A stretch of DNA of 64,000 nt from Streptomyces flavidovirens DSM 40150 (lineage in GTDB: Bacteria; Actinomycetota; Actinomycetes; Streptomycetales; Streptomycetaceae), in assembly GCF_000429085.1 (NCBI RefSeq), contig NZ_AUBE01000011.1, forward strand, positions 1-64,000, written 5' to 3'. The translations under genes and the position numbers were made by a program. Shown here piece by piece: positions 44,538-52,880 of the stretch. Position 1 is the stretch's first letter. Every line of letters begins with the position of its first letter. A model generated the notes under the pieces. That model ran no database searches, was not told the origin of the DNA, and saw only the letters and a list, made by a program, of their open reading frames with translations.

Positions 44538-45074
44538 ATGGCCCTCGACGAGCTGAAGTCCGCCATACCGGACTACGCCAAGGACCTGCGCCTGAACCTC
44601 GGCTCGGTCATCGGCAACAGCGACCTCCCCCAGCAGCAGCTGTGGGGCACGGTCCTGGCCTGCGCGATCGCCTCGCGCTCGCCCAAGGTGCTGCGTGAGC
44701 TGGAGCCGGAGGCGAAGGCCAACCTCTCCGCCGAGGCGTACACCGCCGCCAAGTCCGCCGCCGCGATCATGGCGATGAACAACGTCTTCTACCGCACGCG
44801 CCACCTGCTCTCCGACCCGGAGTACGGGACGCTGCGCGCCGGTCTGCGGATGAACGTCATCGGCAACCCCGGCGTCGAGAAGGTCGACTTCGAGCTGTGG
44901 TCGCTCGCGGTCTCCGCGATCAACGGCTGCGGCCAGTGCCTCGACTCGCACGAGCAGGTCCTGCGCAAGGCGGGCGTCGAGCGCGAGACGATCCAGGAGG
45001 CAGTCAAGATCGCCTCTGTGATCCAGGCCGTCGGTGTGACGATCGACTCCGAGGCCGTCATGGCCGGCGAGTAG
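44538..45074 (+). CDS. ahpD: Alkylhydroperoxidase AhpD
   Basis: A 178-residue all-helical protein with the catalytic C131-x-x-C134 and nearby H138 in 'NGCGQCLDSHEQVLRKAG'. In actinobacteria AhpD links lipoamide/dihydrolipoamide systems to AhpC reduction. It is the second gene of the OxyR-controlled operon. Confidence 0.95.
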   Translation: MALDELKSAIPDYAKDLRLNLGSVIGNSDLPQQQLWGTVLACAIASRSPKVLRELEPEAKANLSAEAYTAAKSAAAIMAMNNVFYRTRHLLSDPEYGTLRAGLRMNVIGNPGVEKVDFELWSLAVSAINGCGQCLDSHEQVLRKAGVERETIQEAVKIASVIQAVGVTIDSEAVMAGE

Positions 45075-45090
45075 TTTCTCGGTACGTACG

Positions 45091-45134
45091 CGAAGGGGCC
45101 CACCGACCGGCATTCCGGTTGGTGGGCCCCTTCG
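45091..45134. terminator. Terminator of the ahpC-ahpD operon
   Basis: A 20-bp stem with one G-T type mismatch (45091-45110 with 45115-45134) and a 4-nt loop, 17 bp after ahpD, followed by TTCG. Confidence 0.88.
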
Positions 45135-45225
45135 TTCGCTCGTGCGGGTGGCCGTCTGCTGACCGGCATGCCCGGTGGGATCGGCCTACGATGATGCTCT
45201 CGACACCAGCCACTCAGGAGGCGCC

Positions 45226-45843
45226 ATGTCCGCCGCAGCAGTCGAGCACTCACACCACGACGACGAGCCGCCGCTGACCCTGCTCGAAGCAGCCAACCAG
45301 TTGTCCGAGCAGCATCCGCGCTTCCGCTTCGAGATTCTCGGAGGCAACATCGTCGTGACCCCTGCACCGGACGGCCCACACGCCGAAGTTCTCAGCGAAC
45401 TCATGATTCCCTTCTTTTCGGCAGGTGTGCACGGCGACGCAACGAAGGTCCTCCAAGGTATCGGTCTGTGGCTGCCCACCGGAGAGGAGGACTACGCGAT
45501 CCCGGACTTGTCAGTGGTCGACGCCGACTACCGTGACCACAGGGCCGAGAACAACTGCTACGACCCGCTCTGCTTCCGCCTCGTCATCGAGGTGACCTCC
45601 GGCAACTACAACAACGACCTCAAGAACAAGGTCGCCGCGTACGCAGACGCCAACATCCCCGTCTACGTGATCGTCGACCGCAAGAACGACCGAGTCCACG
45701 TACTGACGGACCCGGCCCCCGGCACGTACGAAAACCACACGCTGCACGCCCGGGGCCAGCAGGTCACCCTGCCCGATTCGATCGGCGCCAAGGTCACCCT
45801 CGACGTCACCGCGCTCCTGCAGGCCGGTCAGCGCAAGGGCTGA
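45226..45843 (+). CDS. Uma2-family (DUF820) endonuclease-fold protein
   Basis: A 205-residue protein from an ATG with CAGGAGG upstream. It has the PD-(D/E)xK-like Uma2 pattern: 'RFRFEILGGNIVVTPAPDGPHAEVLSEL', 'YAIPDLSVVDAD', and 'FRLVIEVTSGNYNNDLKNKVAAYADANIPVYVIVD', whose D/E-x-x-K residues are intact. This family is very abundant in Streptomyces; most members have no known role. It converges with the following membrane-protein gene with a 1-bp gap. Confidence 0.85.
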   Translation: MSAAAVEHSHHDDEPPLTLLEAANQLSEQHPRFRFEILGGNIVVTPAPDGPHAEVLSELMIPFFSAGVHGDATKVLQGIGLWLPTGEEDYAIPDLSVVDADYRDHRAENNCYDPLCFRLVIEVTSGNYNNDLKNKVAAYADANIPVYVIVDRKNDRVHVLTDPAPGTYENHTLHARGQQVTLPDSIGAKVTLDVTALLQAGQRKG

Positions 45844-45844
45844 C

Positions 45845-47227
45845 TCACCGCTCCGGCGTCGATCCCGCCGCCGGGGCCACGGTCACCGGGCCGGCCGGCT
45901 CCGGCACGGCCCGTACCGCCGCCTCCATGCTGTACTTCCGCAAGTAGCCGACCACCGTGTTGGTCACCGCCACCAACGGCACCGCCACCACCGCCCCGCC
46001 GATACCGGCGACCAGGCCGCCCGCCGCCACCGCGAGGACGACCGCCAGCGGGTGCACCCGTACCGCGCGGCCGAGGATGAACGGCTGCAGCACGTGGCCC
46101 TCGATCTGCTGTACGGCCAGTACGACGACCAGCACCATCAGCGCGGTGAACACGCCCTGGGTGACGAGCGCGACGACGACCGCCAGCGCGCCCGACATCA
46201 CCGCGCCGACGAGCGGGATGAAGGCGAACAGGAAGATGAAGACGGCGAGCGGCACAGCCATCGGTACGTCGAGGAACCAGATCCCGAGACCGATGAAGAT
46301 CGCGTCGATCAGCGCGACGATCACCGTGCCCCGCACATACGCGGTGAGCGTGCGCCAGGCGCGCGGCCCCGCACCCGCGACGCCGGGCCGGGCCTGCGCG
46401 GGCACCAGCTTGAGCGTCCACTCCCAGATGCGCTTCCCGTCGTACAGCAGGAAGAGCGTCGAGAACATCGCGAGCAGCATGCCGGTGAGGAACTCGACCA
46501 TCACGGTGACGCCCTGGAGGCCCGCCGAGGTGATCTCCTCGGTGTTGGTGCCGACCGCGTCGGTGAGGTTCTTCGCGACGTCGTTGATCTGCTTCTCGGT
46601 CACATGGAACGGGCTGTTGAGCAGCCAGCGCTTGAGTTCCTCGATGCCGTCCTTGAGGCGGTCGGAGAGGTTGTCGAGGTTCTCCATGACCTGCCACACC
46701 ACGAACCAGCCGACGAGCCCCATGATGACGAAGCCGAGGATCGCGGTGACGGCGGTGGCGAGGCCGCGCGGCAGTCCGGTCCTCCGGAGCCGGGCGACGG
46801 TGGGCTGGAGCATCGCGGTGACGAGCAGAGCCGCGACGAAGGCGAGGACCACCAGCTGTACGGCGGTGATGATCTTCATCAGCACCCAGAGCGTGCCCGC
46901 CAGGACGAGCAGCCGCCAGCCGGCCTCGGCCGCGACGCGCATCCCCCACGGGACGGCGGCGACGGGGTCGGGCCTGGCGGCGACGGCGGGGGCGTAGGCG
47001 GGCGGCGCGGGGACGTGGTCGACCCCGGTTGCCGGGTCGTACGGCGCCGCGCCCCCGTGACCGGTGGCGTCGGCGGCCTCCGCCTCTGCCTCGGCCGCGG
47101 CGCGGCGCTCGTTCAACAGCTCTCCCATCCGGGTCAGCTTGGCGCCCGTACGGCTGAGCCATCCCAGCTGTGCCTGTGGCTTCGGCTGTGGCTGGGGCTG
47201 TGGCTGGGGCTGTGGCTGTGTTGACAT
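45845..47227 (-). CDS. AI-2E family membrane protein
   Basis: A 460-residue protein. The N-terminal 100 residues are cytoplasmic, beginning with a (QP)n tract encoded by a GGCTGTG-type repeat near 47190-47220. Eight hydrophobic segments follow in the AI-2E transporter arrangement, with the amphipathic stretch 'LDNLSDRLKDGIEELKRWLL' and 'VQQIEGHVLQPFILGRAVRVHPLAV' near the C terminus, the most conserved family block. Family members export autoinducers, ions or other small solutes; substrate unknown here. Confidence 0.88.
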   Translation of the reverse strand: MSTQPQPQPQPQPQPKPQAQLGWLSRTGAKLTRMGELLNERRAAAEAEAEAADATGHGGAAPYDPATGVDHVPAPPAYAPAVAARPDPVAAVPWGMRVAAEAGWRLLVLAGTLWVLMKIITAVQLVVLAFVAALLVTAMLQPTVARLRRTGLPRGLATAVTAILGFVIMGLVGWFVVWQVMENLDNLSDRLKDGIEELKRWLLNSPFHVTEKQINDVAKNLTDAVGTNTEEITSAGLQGVTVMVEFLTGMLLAMFSTLFLLYDGKRIWEWTLKLVPAQARPGVAGAGPRAWRTLTAYVRGTVIVALIDAIFIGLGIWFLDVPMAVPLAVFIFLFAFIPLVGAVMSGALAVVVALVTQGVFTALMVLVVVLAVQQIEGHVLQPFILGRAVRVHPLAVVLAVAAGGLVAGIGGAVVAVPLVAVTNTVVGYLRKYSMEAAVRAVPEPAGPVTVAPAAGSTPER

Positions 47228-47296
47228 GTCGCTCTCTCTTCTCCCCGTCGCATGCTCGCTCCCCCCGGGGAGACACCAGCCCCCGACGGTACACGT

Positions 47297-47333
47297 GCAG
47301 AGCCCCTCACCGTAGGACGGTAAGGGGCTCTGC
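47297..47333 (-). terminator. Terminator of the lytic transglycosylase gene
   Basis: A 17-bp stem with one mismatch (47297-47313 with 47317-47333) around AGG, 24 bp after the stop of the minus-strand gene at 47357. Confidence 0.8.
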
Positions 47334-47356
47334 GAAGTTGAGCGAACGCGCTGGTA

Positions 47357-48091
47357 CTAGTACCAGTGGTTGGCCTGCCAGAACGACCAGGCGCCACAGG
47401 GGCTGCCGTAGCGCTCGTCCATGTAGTTCAGGCCCCACTTGATCTGCGTGGCCGGGTTGGTCTGCCAGTCGGCGCCCGCGGACGACATCTTGGAGCCGGG
47501 CAGCGCCTGTACGAGGCCGTAGGCACCGGAGGAGGGGTTGCTCGCCCGGTAGTTCCACGTGGACTCGTGGTTCACGATGTTGCTGAAGCACTGGAACTGG
47601 TCGCCGGGCACCATCTGCCGCGCCATGGCCTGGACCTCGGCGACGGTGTACGAGCCCTGGGCCGAGAAGCTGGACGCCGAACGCGTCGCGGAGCGGCTGG
47701 CGGCGGCCTGCTTCTCCTCCTCGCGCTCCTTGGCCTCGGCCTCGGCCTTCGCCTTGGCCTCGGCTTCCGCTTCGGCCTTGGCCTCGGCGGCTTCCTTCTT
47801 GGACTTGGCGTCCTTGGCGGCCTGGAGGCGGGCCGATTCCTCCGCGGACTTCTTCGCGGTCACGTCGGCGGCGTAGGCCTGTGCGTCGGCCTGCTGCGTC
47901 AGGGACGCGGTCTGCACCTGGGCCTGCTGGCCGGCAGGGATGTCTGCGAGGAGCGTCGTGTCGGCTGCGGTCGCCTCGAAGTTGTCGTTCGAGGGCTGAG
48001 TGTCGCCCGAGGCGACGCCCACAACGGCGCCGACAGTGGTGACCGCGGTAGCCGAAGCCACGGCGAATCCCCGGACCGAAATCCGGCTCAC
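47357..48091 (-). CDS. Secreted lytic transglycosylase-like protein with coiled coil
   Basis: A 244-residue exported protein. An N-terminal signal-like hydrophobic stretch (about 8-28) is followed by an Ala/Glu/Lys coiled coil (about 78-130, 'AAEAKAEAEAEAKAKAEAEA'), and a C-terminal SLT-like lysozyme-fold domain with catalytic Glu in 'SNIVNHESTWNYRASNPSSGAYGLVQALPGSKM' and 'WGLNYMDERYGSPCGAW'. It likely cleaves peptidoglycan glycan strands in growth or spore germination. The upstream leader is long and structured. Confidence 0.9.
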   Translation of the reverse strand: MSRISVRGFAVASATAVTTVGAVVGVASGDTQPSNDNFEATAADTTLLADIPAGQQAQVQTASLTQQADAQAYAADVTAKKSAEESARLQAAKDAKSKKEAAEAKAEAEAEAKAKAEAEAKEREEEKQAAASRSATRSASSFSAQGSYTVAEVQAMARQMVPGDQFQCFSNIVNHESTWNYRASNPSSGAYGLVQALPGSKMSSAGADWQTNPATQIKWGLNYMDERYGSPCGAWSFWQANHWY

Positions 48092-48494
48092 ACGGTTTCC
48101 TTCCAGCAGTGCCCGCTCGGGTGACCTCGCGGACGCAATCGTGCCCCTGGCACTGGCCTCCCCCTATTGCTAGGTGACGGGAGGCGCGGACCCGGTGGGC
48201 AACTCCTTTGCGGGAGTGCCGCGTGTGACTCGGGCGGCATACGGCGACGGCTGTTGAGTTGTCTGGTGTCGCATCCCTGAAGATGCGGGTGTGCCGTATG
48301 CGGGGCCTGACGGAAGCAAGACTCTGCCGGAAGCGGACGCCGGGAAGCAATTCTCCGTTGCGTGGGAAAGCTCACACGCCGTTTGCACCAGGAGTTTTAC
48401 GGAAACCTGAGCGCAGCAGGACGCCGCCCGGCTAAGATTCTGCGTTCTGCCGGACGGCGCCAACTACCTTTCCCCCCTTAGAGGGTCAACAGGA
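48092..48494 (-). other. Long leader region of the transglycosylase gene
   Basis: Some 400 bp without a gene between the PhoH-family gene end and the transglycosylase start. The 48198-48301 portion can fold into several stems. Beyond that, 48310-48480 is ordinary intergenic sequence that should include the promoter. Confidence 0.5.
48198..48301 (-). promoter_or_regulatory. Structured 5' leader, possible regulatory RNA element
   Basis: GCATACGGC (48237-48245) pairs with GCCGTATGC (48293-48301), enclosing a perfect CGCATC/GATGCG hairpin (48270-48287). A third hairpin with a bulge lies at 48198-48220. Cell-wall hydrolase genes in Streptomyces are often under riboswitch control (c-di-AMP ydaO type), but the conserved ydaO core could not be recognised here. 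Confidence 0.4.
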
Positions 48495-49817
48495 TCAAAG
48501 GTGCACGTCCTCCAGCATTTCGGTCACCAGCGCGGCGATCTTCGAGCGCTCCGAGCGGGTGAGCGTGACATGCGCGAAGAGCGGATGGCCCTTCAACTTC
48601 TCGACGACGGCGACCACTCCGTCGTACCGGCCGACCCGCAGGTTGTCGCGCTGGGCGACATCGTGGGTCAGTACCACGCGTGAATTCGCGCCGATCCGGG
48701 ACAGAACGGTCAGCAGGACGTTCCGTTCCAGCGACTGGGCCTCGTCCACGATCACGAACGCGTCGTGCAGCGAGCGGCCCCGGATGTGCGTGAGCGGCAG
48801 CACTTCCAGCATGCCGCGCCCCAGCACTTCCTCGATCACCTCGCGGCCCGCCACGGCCGACAGCGTGTCGAAGACCGCCTGCGCCCAGGGACTCATCTTC
48901 TCGGACTCGGAACCCGGCAGGTAGCCGAGCTCCTGGCCGCCCACCGCGTACAGCGGCCTGAAGACCATCACCTTCTTGTGCTGCCGGCGCTCCAGCACGG
49001 CTTCGAGCCCCGCGCAGAGCGCCAGCGCCGACTTGCCCGTACCCGCCCGGCCGCCCATCGAGACGATCCCGACGTCCGGGTCGAGGAGCAGGTCCAGGGC
49101 TATCCGCTGCTCGGCGCTGCGCCCGTGGATGCCGAAGGCCTCCCGGTCGCCGCGTACGAGCCTGACCATCCCCTCGGGGGTGACCCGGCCCAGCGCCTTG
49201 CCGCGCTCGGACTGGATCACCAGGCCCGTGTGTACGGGAAGGTCCGCCGCGGCCGGTTCGTACACCGTCTCCTCGCTGAAGAGCAGGTCCACCTGCTCGG
49301 CGGTGAGCGGCAGTTCCGCCATCCCGGTCCAGCCGGAGTCGGTGATGGCGAGCTCGGCGCGGTACTCCTCGGCGAGCAGGCCGACCGAGGACGCCTTGAT
49401 CCTCAGCGGCAGGTCTTTCGACACGACGGTGACGTCGTACCCCTCGGCCTGGAGGCTGCGTGCCACCGCCAGGATCCGTGAGTCGTTGTCCCCCAATCGA
49501 TAGCCGGCCGGAAGCACGCCGGGATCGGAGTGGTTGAGCTCGACACGTACCGTTCCGCCCAGGTCGCCCATCGGGATGGGGGCGTCGAGGCGTCCGTACC
49601 TGATCCGGCAGTCGTCGAGCAGGCGCAGCGCCTGCCGGGCGAAGTAGCCGAGCTCCGGATGGTGCCTCTTGGCCTCCAACTCCGTGACCACGACGATCGG
49701 AAGCACTACCTCGTGCTCGTCGAAGCGGGACATGGCGTTCGGGTCGGCCAGCAGGACGCTGGTGTCGAGAACGTAAGTGCGCCTGTCGGGCATGCGGCGC
49801 TTTGTGCTGGTCACCAC
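48495..49817 (-). CDS. PIN domain-PhoH ATPase fusion (YlaK/PhoH2 type)
   Basis: A 440-residue protein. The N-terminal PIN RNase-like domain (about 12-150) starts 'YVLDTSVLLADPNAM' and contains 'DNDSRILAVARSLQ', with the usual acidic metal ligands. The C-terminal PhoH domain has Walker A 'GGRAGTGKSALAL' and Walker B 'AFVIVDEAQSLER'. PhoH2-type fusions are described as RNA helicase/RNase enzymes. Two adjacent GTG codons (49817, 49814) are possible starts, preceded at some distance by GAGGGGG; both give nearly the same protein. Confidence 0.9.
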   Translation of the reverse strand: MVTSTKRRMPDRRTYVLDTSVLLADPNAMSRFDEHEVVLPIVVVTELEAKRHHPELGYFARQALRLLDDCRIRYGRLDAPIPMGDLGGTVRVELNHSDPGVLPAGYRLGDNDSRILAVARSLQAEGYDVTVVSKDLPLRIKASSVGLLAEEYRAELAITDSGWTGMAELPLTAEQVDLLFSEETVYEPAAADLPVHTGLVIQSERGKALGRVTPEGMVRLVRGDREAFGIHGRSAEQRIALDLLLDPDVGIVSMGGRAGTGKSALALCAGLEAVLERRQHKKVMVFRPLYAVGGQELGYLPGSESEKMSPWAQAVFDTLSAVAGREVIEEVLGRGMLEVLPLTHIRGRSLHDAFVIVDEAQSLERNVLLTVLSRIGANSRVVLTHDVAQRDNLRVGRYDGVVAVVEKLKGHPLFAHVTLTRSERSKIAALVTEMLEDVHL

Positions 49818-50143
49818 GGAAGGACGTACCCCCTCTGAAGACGAGCCTGAGGTCGGGGTGCGACGGCGTCGCGAGCGGTGGGACCGGGCTCGGGCCACGA
49901 TGCACGGGCCGAGCTCCGGCCCTCCGCTTCGTCCACACTCAGCGCGTGGTCGTCCTGGTGCAACGGGCCTCCCGGGCGAGCGGACTTGCCGCTCACTGAG
50001 ATACGGCGTCCGTGGACCGGACGTCGACCTGGAAGGGGTATTCCCTCGAACACCCGCCGTCATGCCATGGCATATGACACGCCGTGAGCCGGGAACCGTT
50101 CCGTGACGTGTGAGGTGCTCGCGCGGTGGCGGGCGGGCGCCCG
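49818..50143. other. Intergenic region upstream of the PhoH-family gene
   Basis: No gene is seen. It contains the perfect 12-bp palindrome ATGCCATGGCAT (50062-50073), embedded in GTCAT...ATGAC flanks, a possible operator 245 bp before the PhoH start, plus the end of the cis-prenyltransferase unit. Confidence 0.4.
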
Positions 50144-50905
50144 TCAGGCTCCGTAACGCCGGTGGCGGGCCGCGTAGTCACGCAGGGCGCGCAGGAAGTC
50201 GACCTTGCGGAAGGCGGGCCAGAAGACTTCGCAGAAGTAGTACTCCGAGTGGGCGCTCTGCCAGAGCATGAAGCCCGAGAGCCGCTGCTCGCCGCTCGTA
50301 CGGATCACCAGGTCCGGGTCGGGCTGGCCGCGTGTGTAGAGGTGCTCCGAGATGCGCTCGACGTCGACGATCTCGGCGACCTCCTCCAGGGAGGTGCCCT
50401 TGCGCGCGTGCTCCAGCAGGAGCGAGCGGACGGCGTCGGCGATCTCCTGGCGGCCGCCGTAGCCCACGGCGACGTTGACGAGTATCCCGTCGTTGCCGAT
50501 CGTGGCCTGCTCGGCCTCCTTGAGCACGGCCTGGGTACGGGCGGGCAGTACGTCCAGCGTCCCGACGTGGTGCACGCGCCAGCGGCCGTCGGCGGCGAGG
50601 TCGCGGACCGCGCCCTCGATGATGCCGAGCAGCGGCGTCAGCTCCGCCTCCGCGCGGTCCAGGTTCTCGGTGGAGAGCATCCAGAGCGTGACGACCTCGA
50701 CGTCGGTCTCGGCACACCAGCCGAGCAGCTCCTGGATCTTGCTCGCGCCCGCCTTGTGGCCCTGCTCGGTGGTGCCGCCGGAGGCCTTGGCCCAGCGCCG
50801 GTTGCCGTCGAGGATCACGCCGATGTGCTTGGGCACCTGGTCGTGATCGAGGCGGCCTTCCACCCGGCGTGCGTAGAGCCTGTACACCAGGTCGCGCAGG
50901 TTCAC
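50144..50905 (-). CDS. uppS: Isoprenyl (cis-prenyl) transferase
   Basis: A 253-residue cis-prenyltransferase from a GTG with GAGGTGAG upstream. D33 in 'GVILDGNRRWAK' binds diphosphate and Mg2+; 'LWMLSTENL' and 'RTSGEQRLSGFMLWQSAHSEYYF' complete the active site. It may make undecaprenyl diphosphate for cell-wall synthesis. Streptomyces carry two such paralogues and one may make shorter Z-prenyl chains; sequence reading does not settle which this is. Confidence 0.9.
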   Translation of the reverse strand: MNLRDLVYRLYARRVEGRLDHDQVPKHIGVILDGNRRWAKASGGTTEQGHKAGASKIQELLGWCAETDVEVVTLWMLSTENLDRAEAELTPLLGIIEGAVRDLAADGRWRVHHVGTLDVLPARTQAVLKEAEQATIGNDGILVNVAVGYGGRQEIADAVRSLLLEHARKGTSLEEVAEIVDVERISEHLYTRGQPDPDLVIRTSGEQRLSGFMLWQSAHSEYYFCEVFWPAFRKVDFLRALRDYAARHRRYGA

Positions 50906-51074
50906 TGGGTCTCACCTCATGGCGTCGTGCGGGTTCGGTTACGTCCCTGGGACCAACTCCGGCACGCGCGGCTCCACCGGCCGGGCACGTGCGGTCCCGA
51001 AGCGGCCACACTACTGCGCAGGCGTCTCAGCGGCCCAACCCGGTCTGTCACAAGTCCGTGATAAGGAGAGGAAT

Positions 51075-52112
51075 GTGACTGATTCCCCTTCGTACCTCGC
51101 CGCCGGTGACCGCTACGACTCCATGGAGTACCGGCGCACCGGCCGCAGCGGGCTCAAGCTGCCCGCCGTCTCGCTCGGCCTCTGGCACAACTTCGGCGAC
51201 GACCGCCCGCTGGACACCCAGCGCGCGATCCTGCGCCGCGCGTTCGACCTCGGTGTGACGCACTTCGACCTGGCGAACAACTACGGCCCGCCGGCCGGCT
51301 CCGCCGAGCTGAACTTCGGGAAGATCTTCGCGCAGGACTTCGCCCCGTACCGCGACGAGCTGGTCATCTCCACGAAGGCCGGGTACCTGATGCACCCCGG
51401 CCCGTACGGCGAGTGGGGTTCGCGGAAGTACCTGCTGTCATCCCTCGACGCCTCGCTGACCCGGATGGGCCTCGACCACGTCGACATCTTCTACTCCCAC
51501 CGCTTCGACCCGGAGACCCCGCTCGAAGAGACGATGGGCGCGCTGGCATCCGCCGTGAAGCAGGGCAAGGCGCTGTACGCCGGTGTGTCGTCGTACAACG
51601 CGGAGCAGACCGCGGAGGCGGCCGGGCTGCTGCGGGACATGGGCGTACCGGCGCTGATCCACCAGCCGTCGTACTCGATGATCAACCGCTGGACCGAGGA
51701 CGACGGCCTGCTCGACACCCTGGAGGAGGCGGGCATGGGCTGCATCTCCTTCGTGCCGCTCGCGCAGGGGCTGCTCACCGGCAAGTACCTGAACGGCATC
51801 CCGGAGGGCTCGCGCGCCACGCAGGGCAAGTCGCTCGACCCCGGTCTGCTGTCGGACGAGGTCGTACGCCGCCTCAACGGCCTGAACGACATCGCGCGGC
51901 GCCGCGGCCAGTCGCTCGCGCAGCTTGCGCTCTCGTGGGTGCTGCGGGACCCGCGCATGACGTCGGCGCTGATCGGCGCGTCGAGCGTGAAGCAGTTGGA
52001 GGAGAACGTCGCGGCGCTGGGCGGGCCGGCCCTGTCCGACGAGGAGCTGAAGGAGATCGACACCTTCGCGGTCGACACGGCGGGCACGAACATCTGGGCC
52101 GGGCGGGGCTGA
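51075..52112 (+). CDS. Aldo/keto reductase (YghZ-like)
   Basis: A 345-residue TIM-barrel oxidoreductase from a GTG with AAGGAGAGG upstream. Catalytic residues appear in 'FDLANNYGPP' (Asp, Tyr), 'VISTKAGYLMHPGPYGEWG' (Lys) and 'DIFYSHRFDP' (His). 'SALIGASSVKQLEENVAAL' is the NADPH-binding end. Closest in pattern to YghZ/L-glyceraldehyde 3-phosphate reductases, which detoxify aldehydes such as methylglyoxal. Confidence 0.92.
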   Translation: MTDSPSYLAAGDRYDSMEYRRTGRSGLKLPAVSLGLWHNFGDDRPLDTQRAILRRAFDLGVTHFDLANNYGPPAGSAELNFGKIFAQDFAPYRDELVISTKAGYLMHPGPYGEWGSRKYLLSSLDASLTRMGLDHVDIFYSHRFDPETPLEETMGALASAVKQGKALYAGVSSYNAEQTAEAAGLLRDMGVPALIHQPSYSMINRWTEDDGLLDTLEEAGMGCISFVPLAQGLLTGKYLNGIPEGSRATQGKSLDPGLLSDEVVRRLNGLNDIARRRGQSLAQLALSWVLRDPRMTSALIGASSVKQLEENVAALGGPALSDEELKEIDTFAVDTAGTNIWAGRG

Positions 52113-52414
52113 CGCGGCCGATGCGGCCGATGCGGCCGATGCGGCTGGCGCGGCTGGCGGCGCGGGTGTGACGGCACAAAAAACGGGCCGGTCCGTGGGG
52201 GGGATACGGACCGGCCCGAGGGGGGGTTTCCACCATAACCCTTCGTAAAGGGTGCTCGCGCCCACGCCGTGCCGAAAGTCATCCGTGATTTTTTTGAACG
52301 GGGCTGTACGAGGGCCCCGAGCCCAGTCGGCACTAGGGAAAATACGCTTCTGCGGACCGCCGCCCGTCCCCCCGAAGAGCTAATCGGGCGAGGGGAGCGG
52401 ACTTGACGCTCCGC
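52113..52414. repeat. Short tandem repeats and gene-free spacer after the aldo/keto reductase
   Basis: 52113-52160 has successive GATGCGGCC-type 9-bp units, then GCGGCTGG units. A terminator follows at 52184-52218. The rest, up to the convergent HxlR gene, includes an AT-rich tract (TGATTTTTTTGAA near 52285) and holds no recognised gene. Confidence 0.5.
52184..52218 (+). terminator. Terminator of the aldo/keto reductase gene
   Basis: A perfect 13-bp stem (52184-52196 with 52206-52218), preceded by AAAAAA and followed by GGGTTTC; it can work in both directions. Confidence 0.8.
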
Positions 52415-52768
52415 TTACGCGACGTCGCGCTGCTTGGCGGCCAGGATCTGTTCCATGTGCTGGTTGGCCCATGCGCCGAGCGGTCCCAGGGCCGCGTTGA
52501 GCCCCTCCCCCATCTCGGTGAGCGAGTACTCGACGCGCGGCGGGACCTCCCGGTACACCTCGCGGTGGACGATGCCGTCCGCCTCCAGCTCGCGAAGCTG
52601 CTGAATCAGCATCTTCTCGCTGACACCGGGCACCTGGCGCCTGAGCTGCCCGAAGCGAAGGGTCCCGCCGTCGTCCAGCGCCCAGAGGATCAGAGCCTTC
52701 CACTTGCCGCCGACCACGTCCATCGCGGCGTCGAGGCCGCAGACGTAAGGCCCGGTGCCCTTGCTCAC
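52415..52768 (-). CDS. HxlR-family transcriptional regulator
   Basis: A 117-residue winged-helix protein from a GTG preceded by GAGGAG. The family pattern is clear: 'YVCGLDAAMDVVGGKWKALILWAL' with the redox-capable N-terminal Cys, 'RFGQLRRQVPGVSEKMLIQQLRELEADGIVHREVY' and 'PPRVEYSLTEMGEGL'. Members often sense aldehydes or quinones; the neighbouring aldo/keto reductase is a plausible target (inference). Confidence 0.92.
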   Translation of the reverse strand: MSKGTGPYVCGLDAAMDVVGGKWKALILWALDDGGTLRFGQLRRQVPGVSEKMLIQQLRELEADGIVHREVYREVPPRVEYSLTEMGEGLNAALGPLGAWANQHMEQILAAKQRDVA

Positions 52769-52880
52769 TGCCAACTCCTCTGGTCCGTACCCGCGGTGAC
52801 CGACTGTCATCGAGTCACATCGACTGTACGGGAGGGGTCGTTGGCGAGCGGCCCAGCGGCCGGCGGCCGACCCGGAGCCT

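Noticed and set aside
48092..48480. c-di-AMP (ydaO-type) riboswitch
   Set aside because: Stems exist but the conserved unpaired blocks of the ydaO class could not be matched; kept only as an unclassified structured leader.
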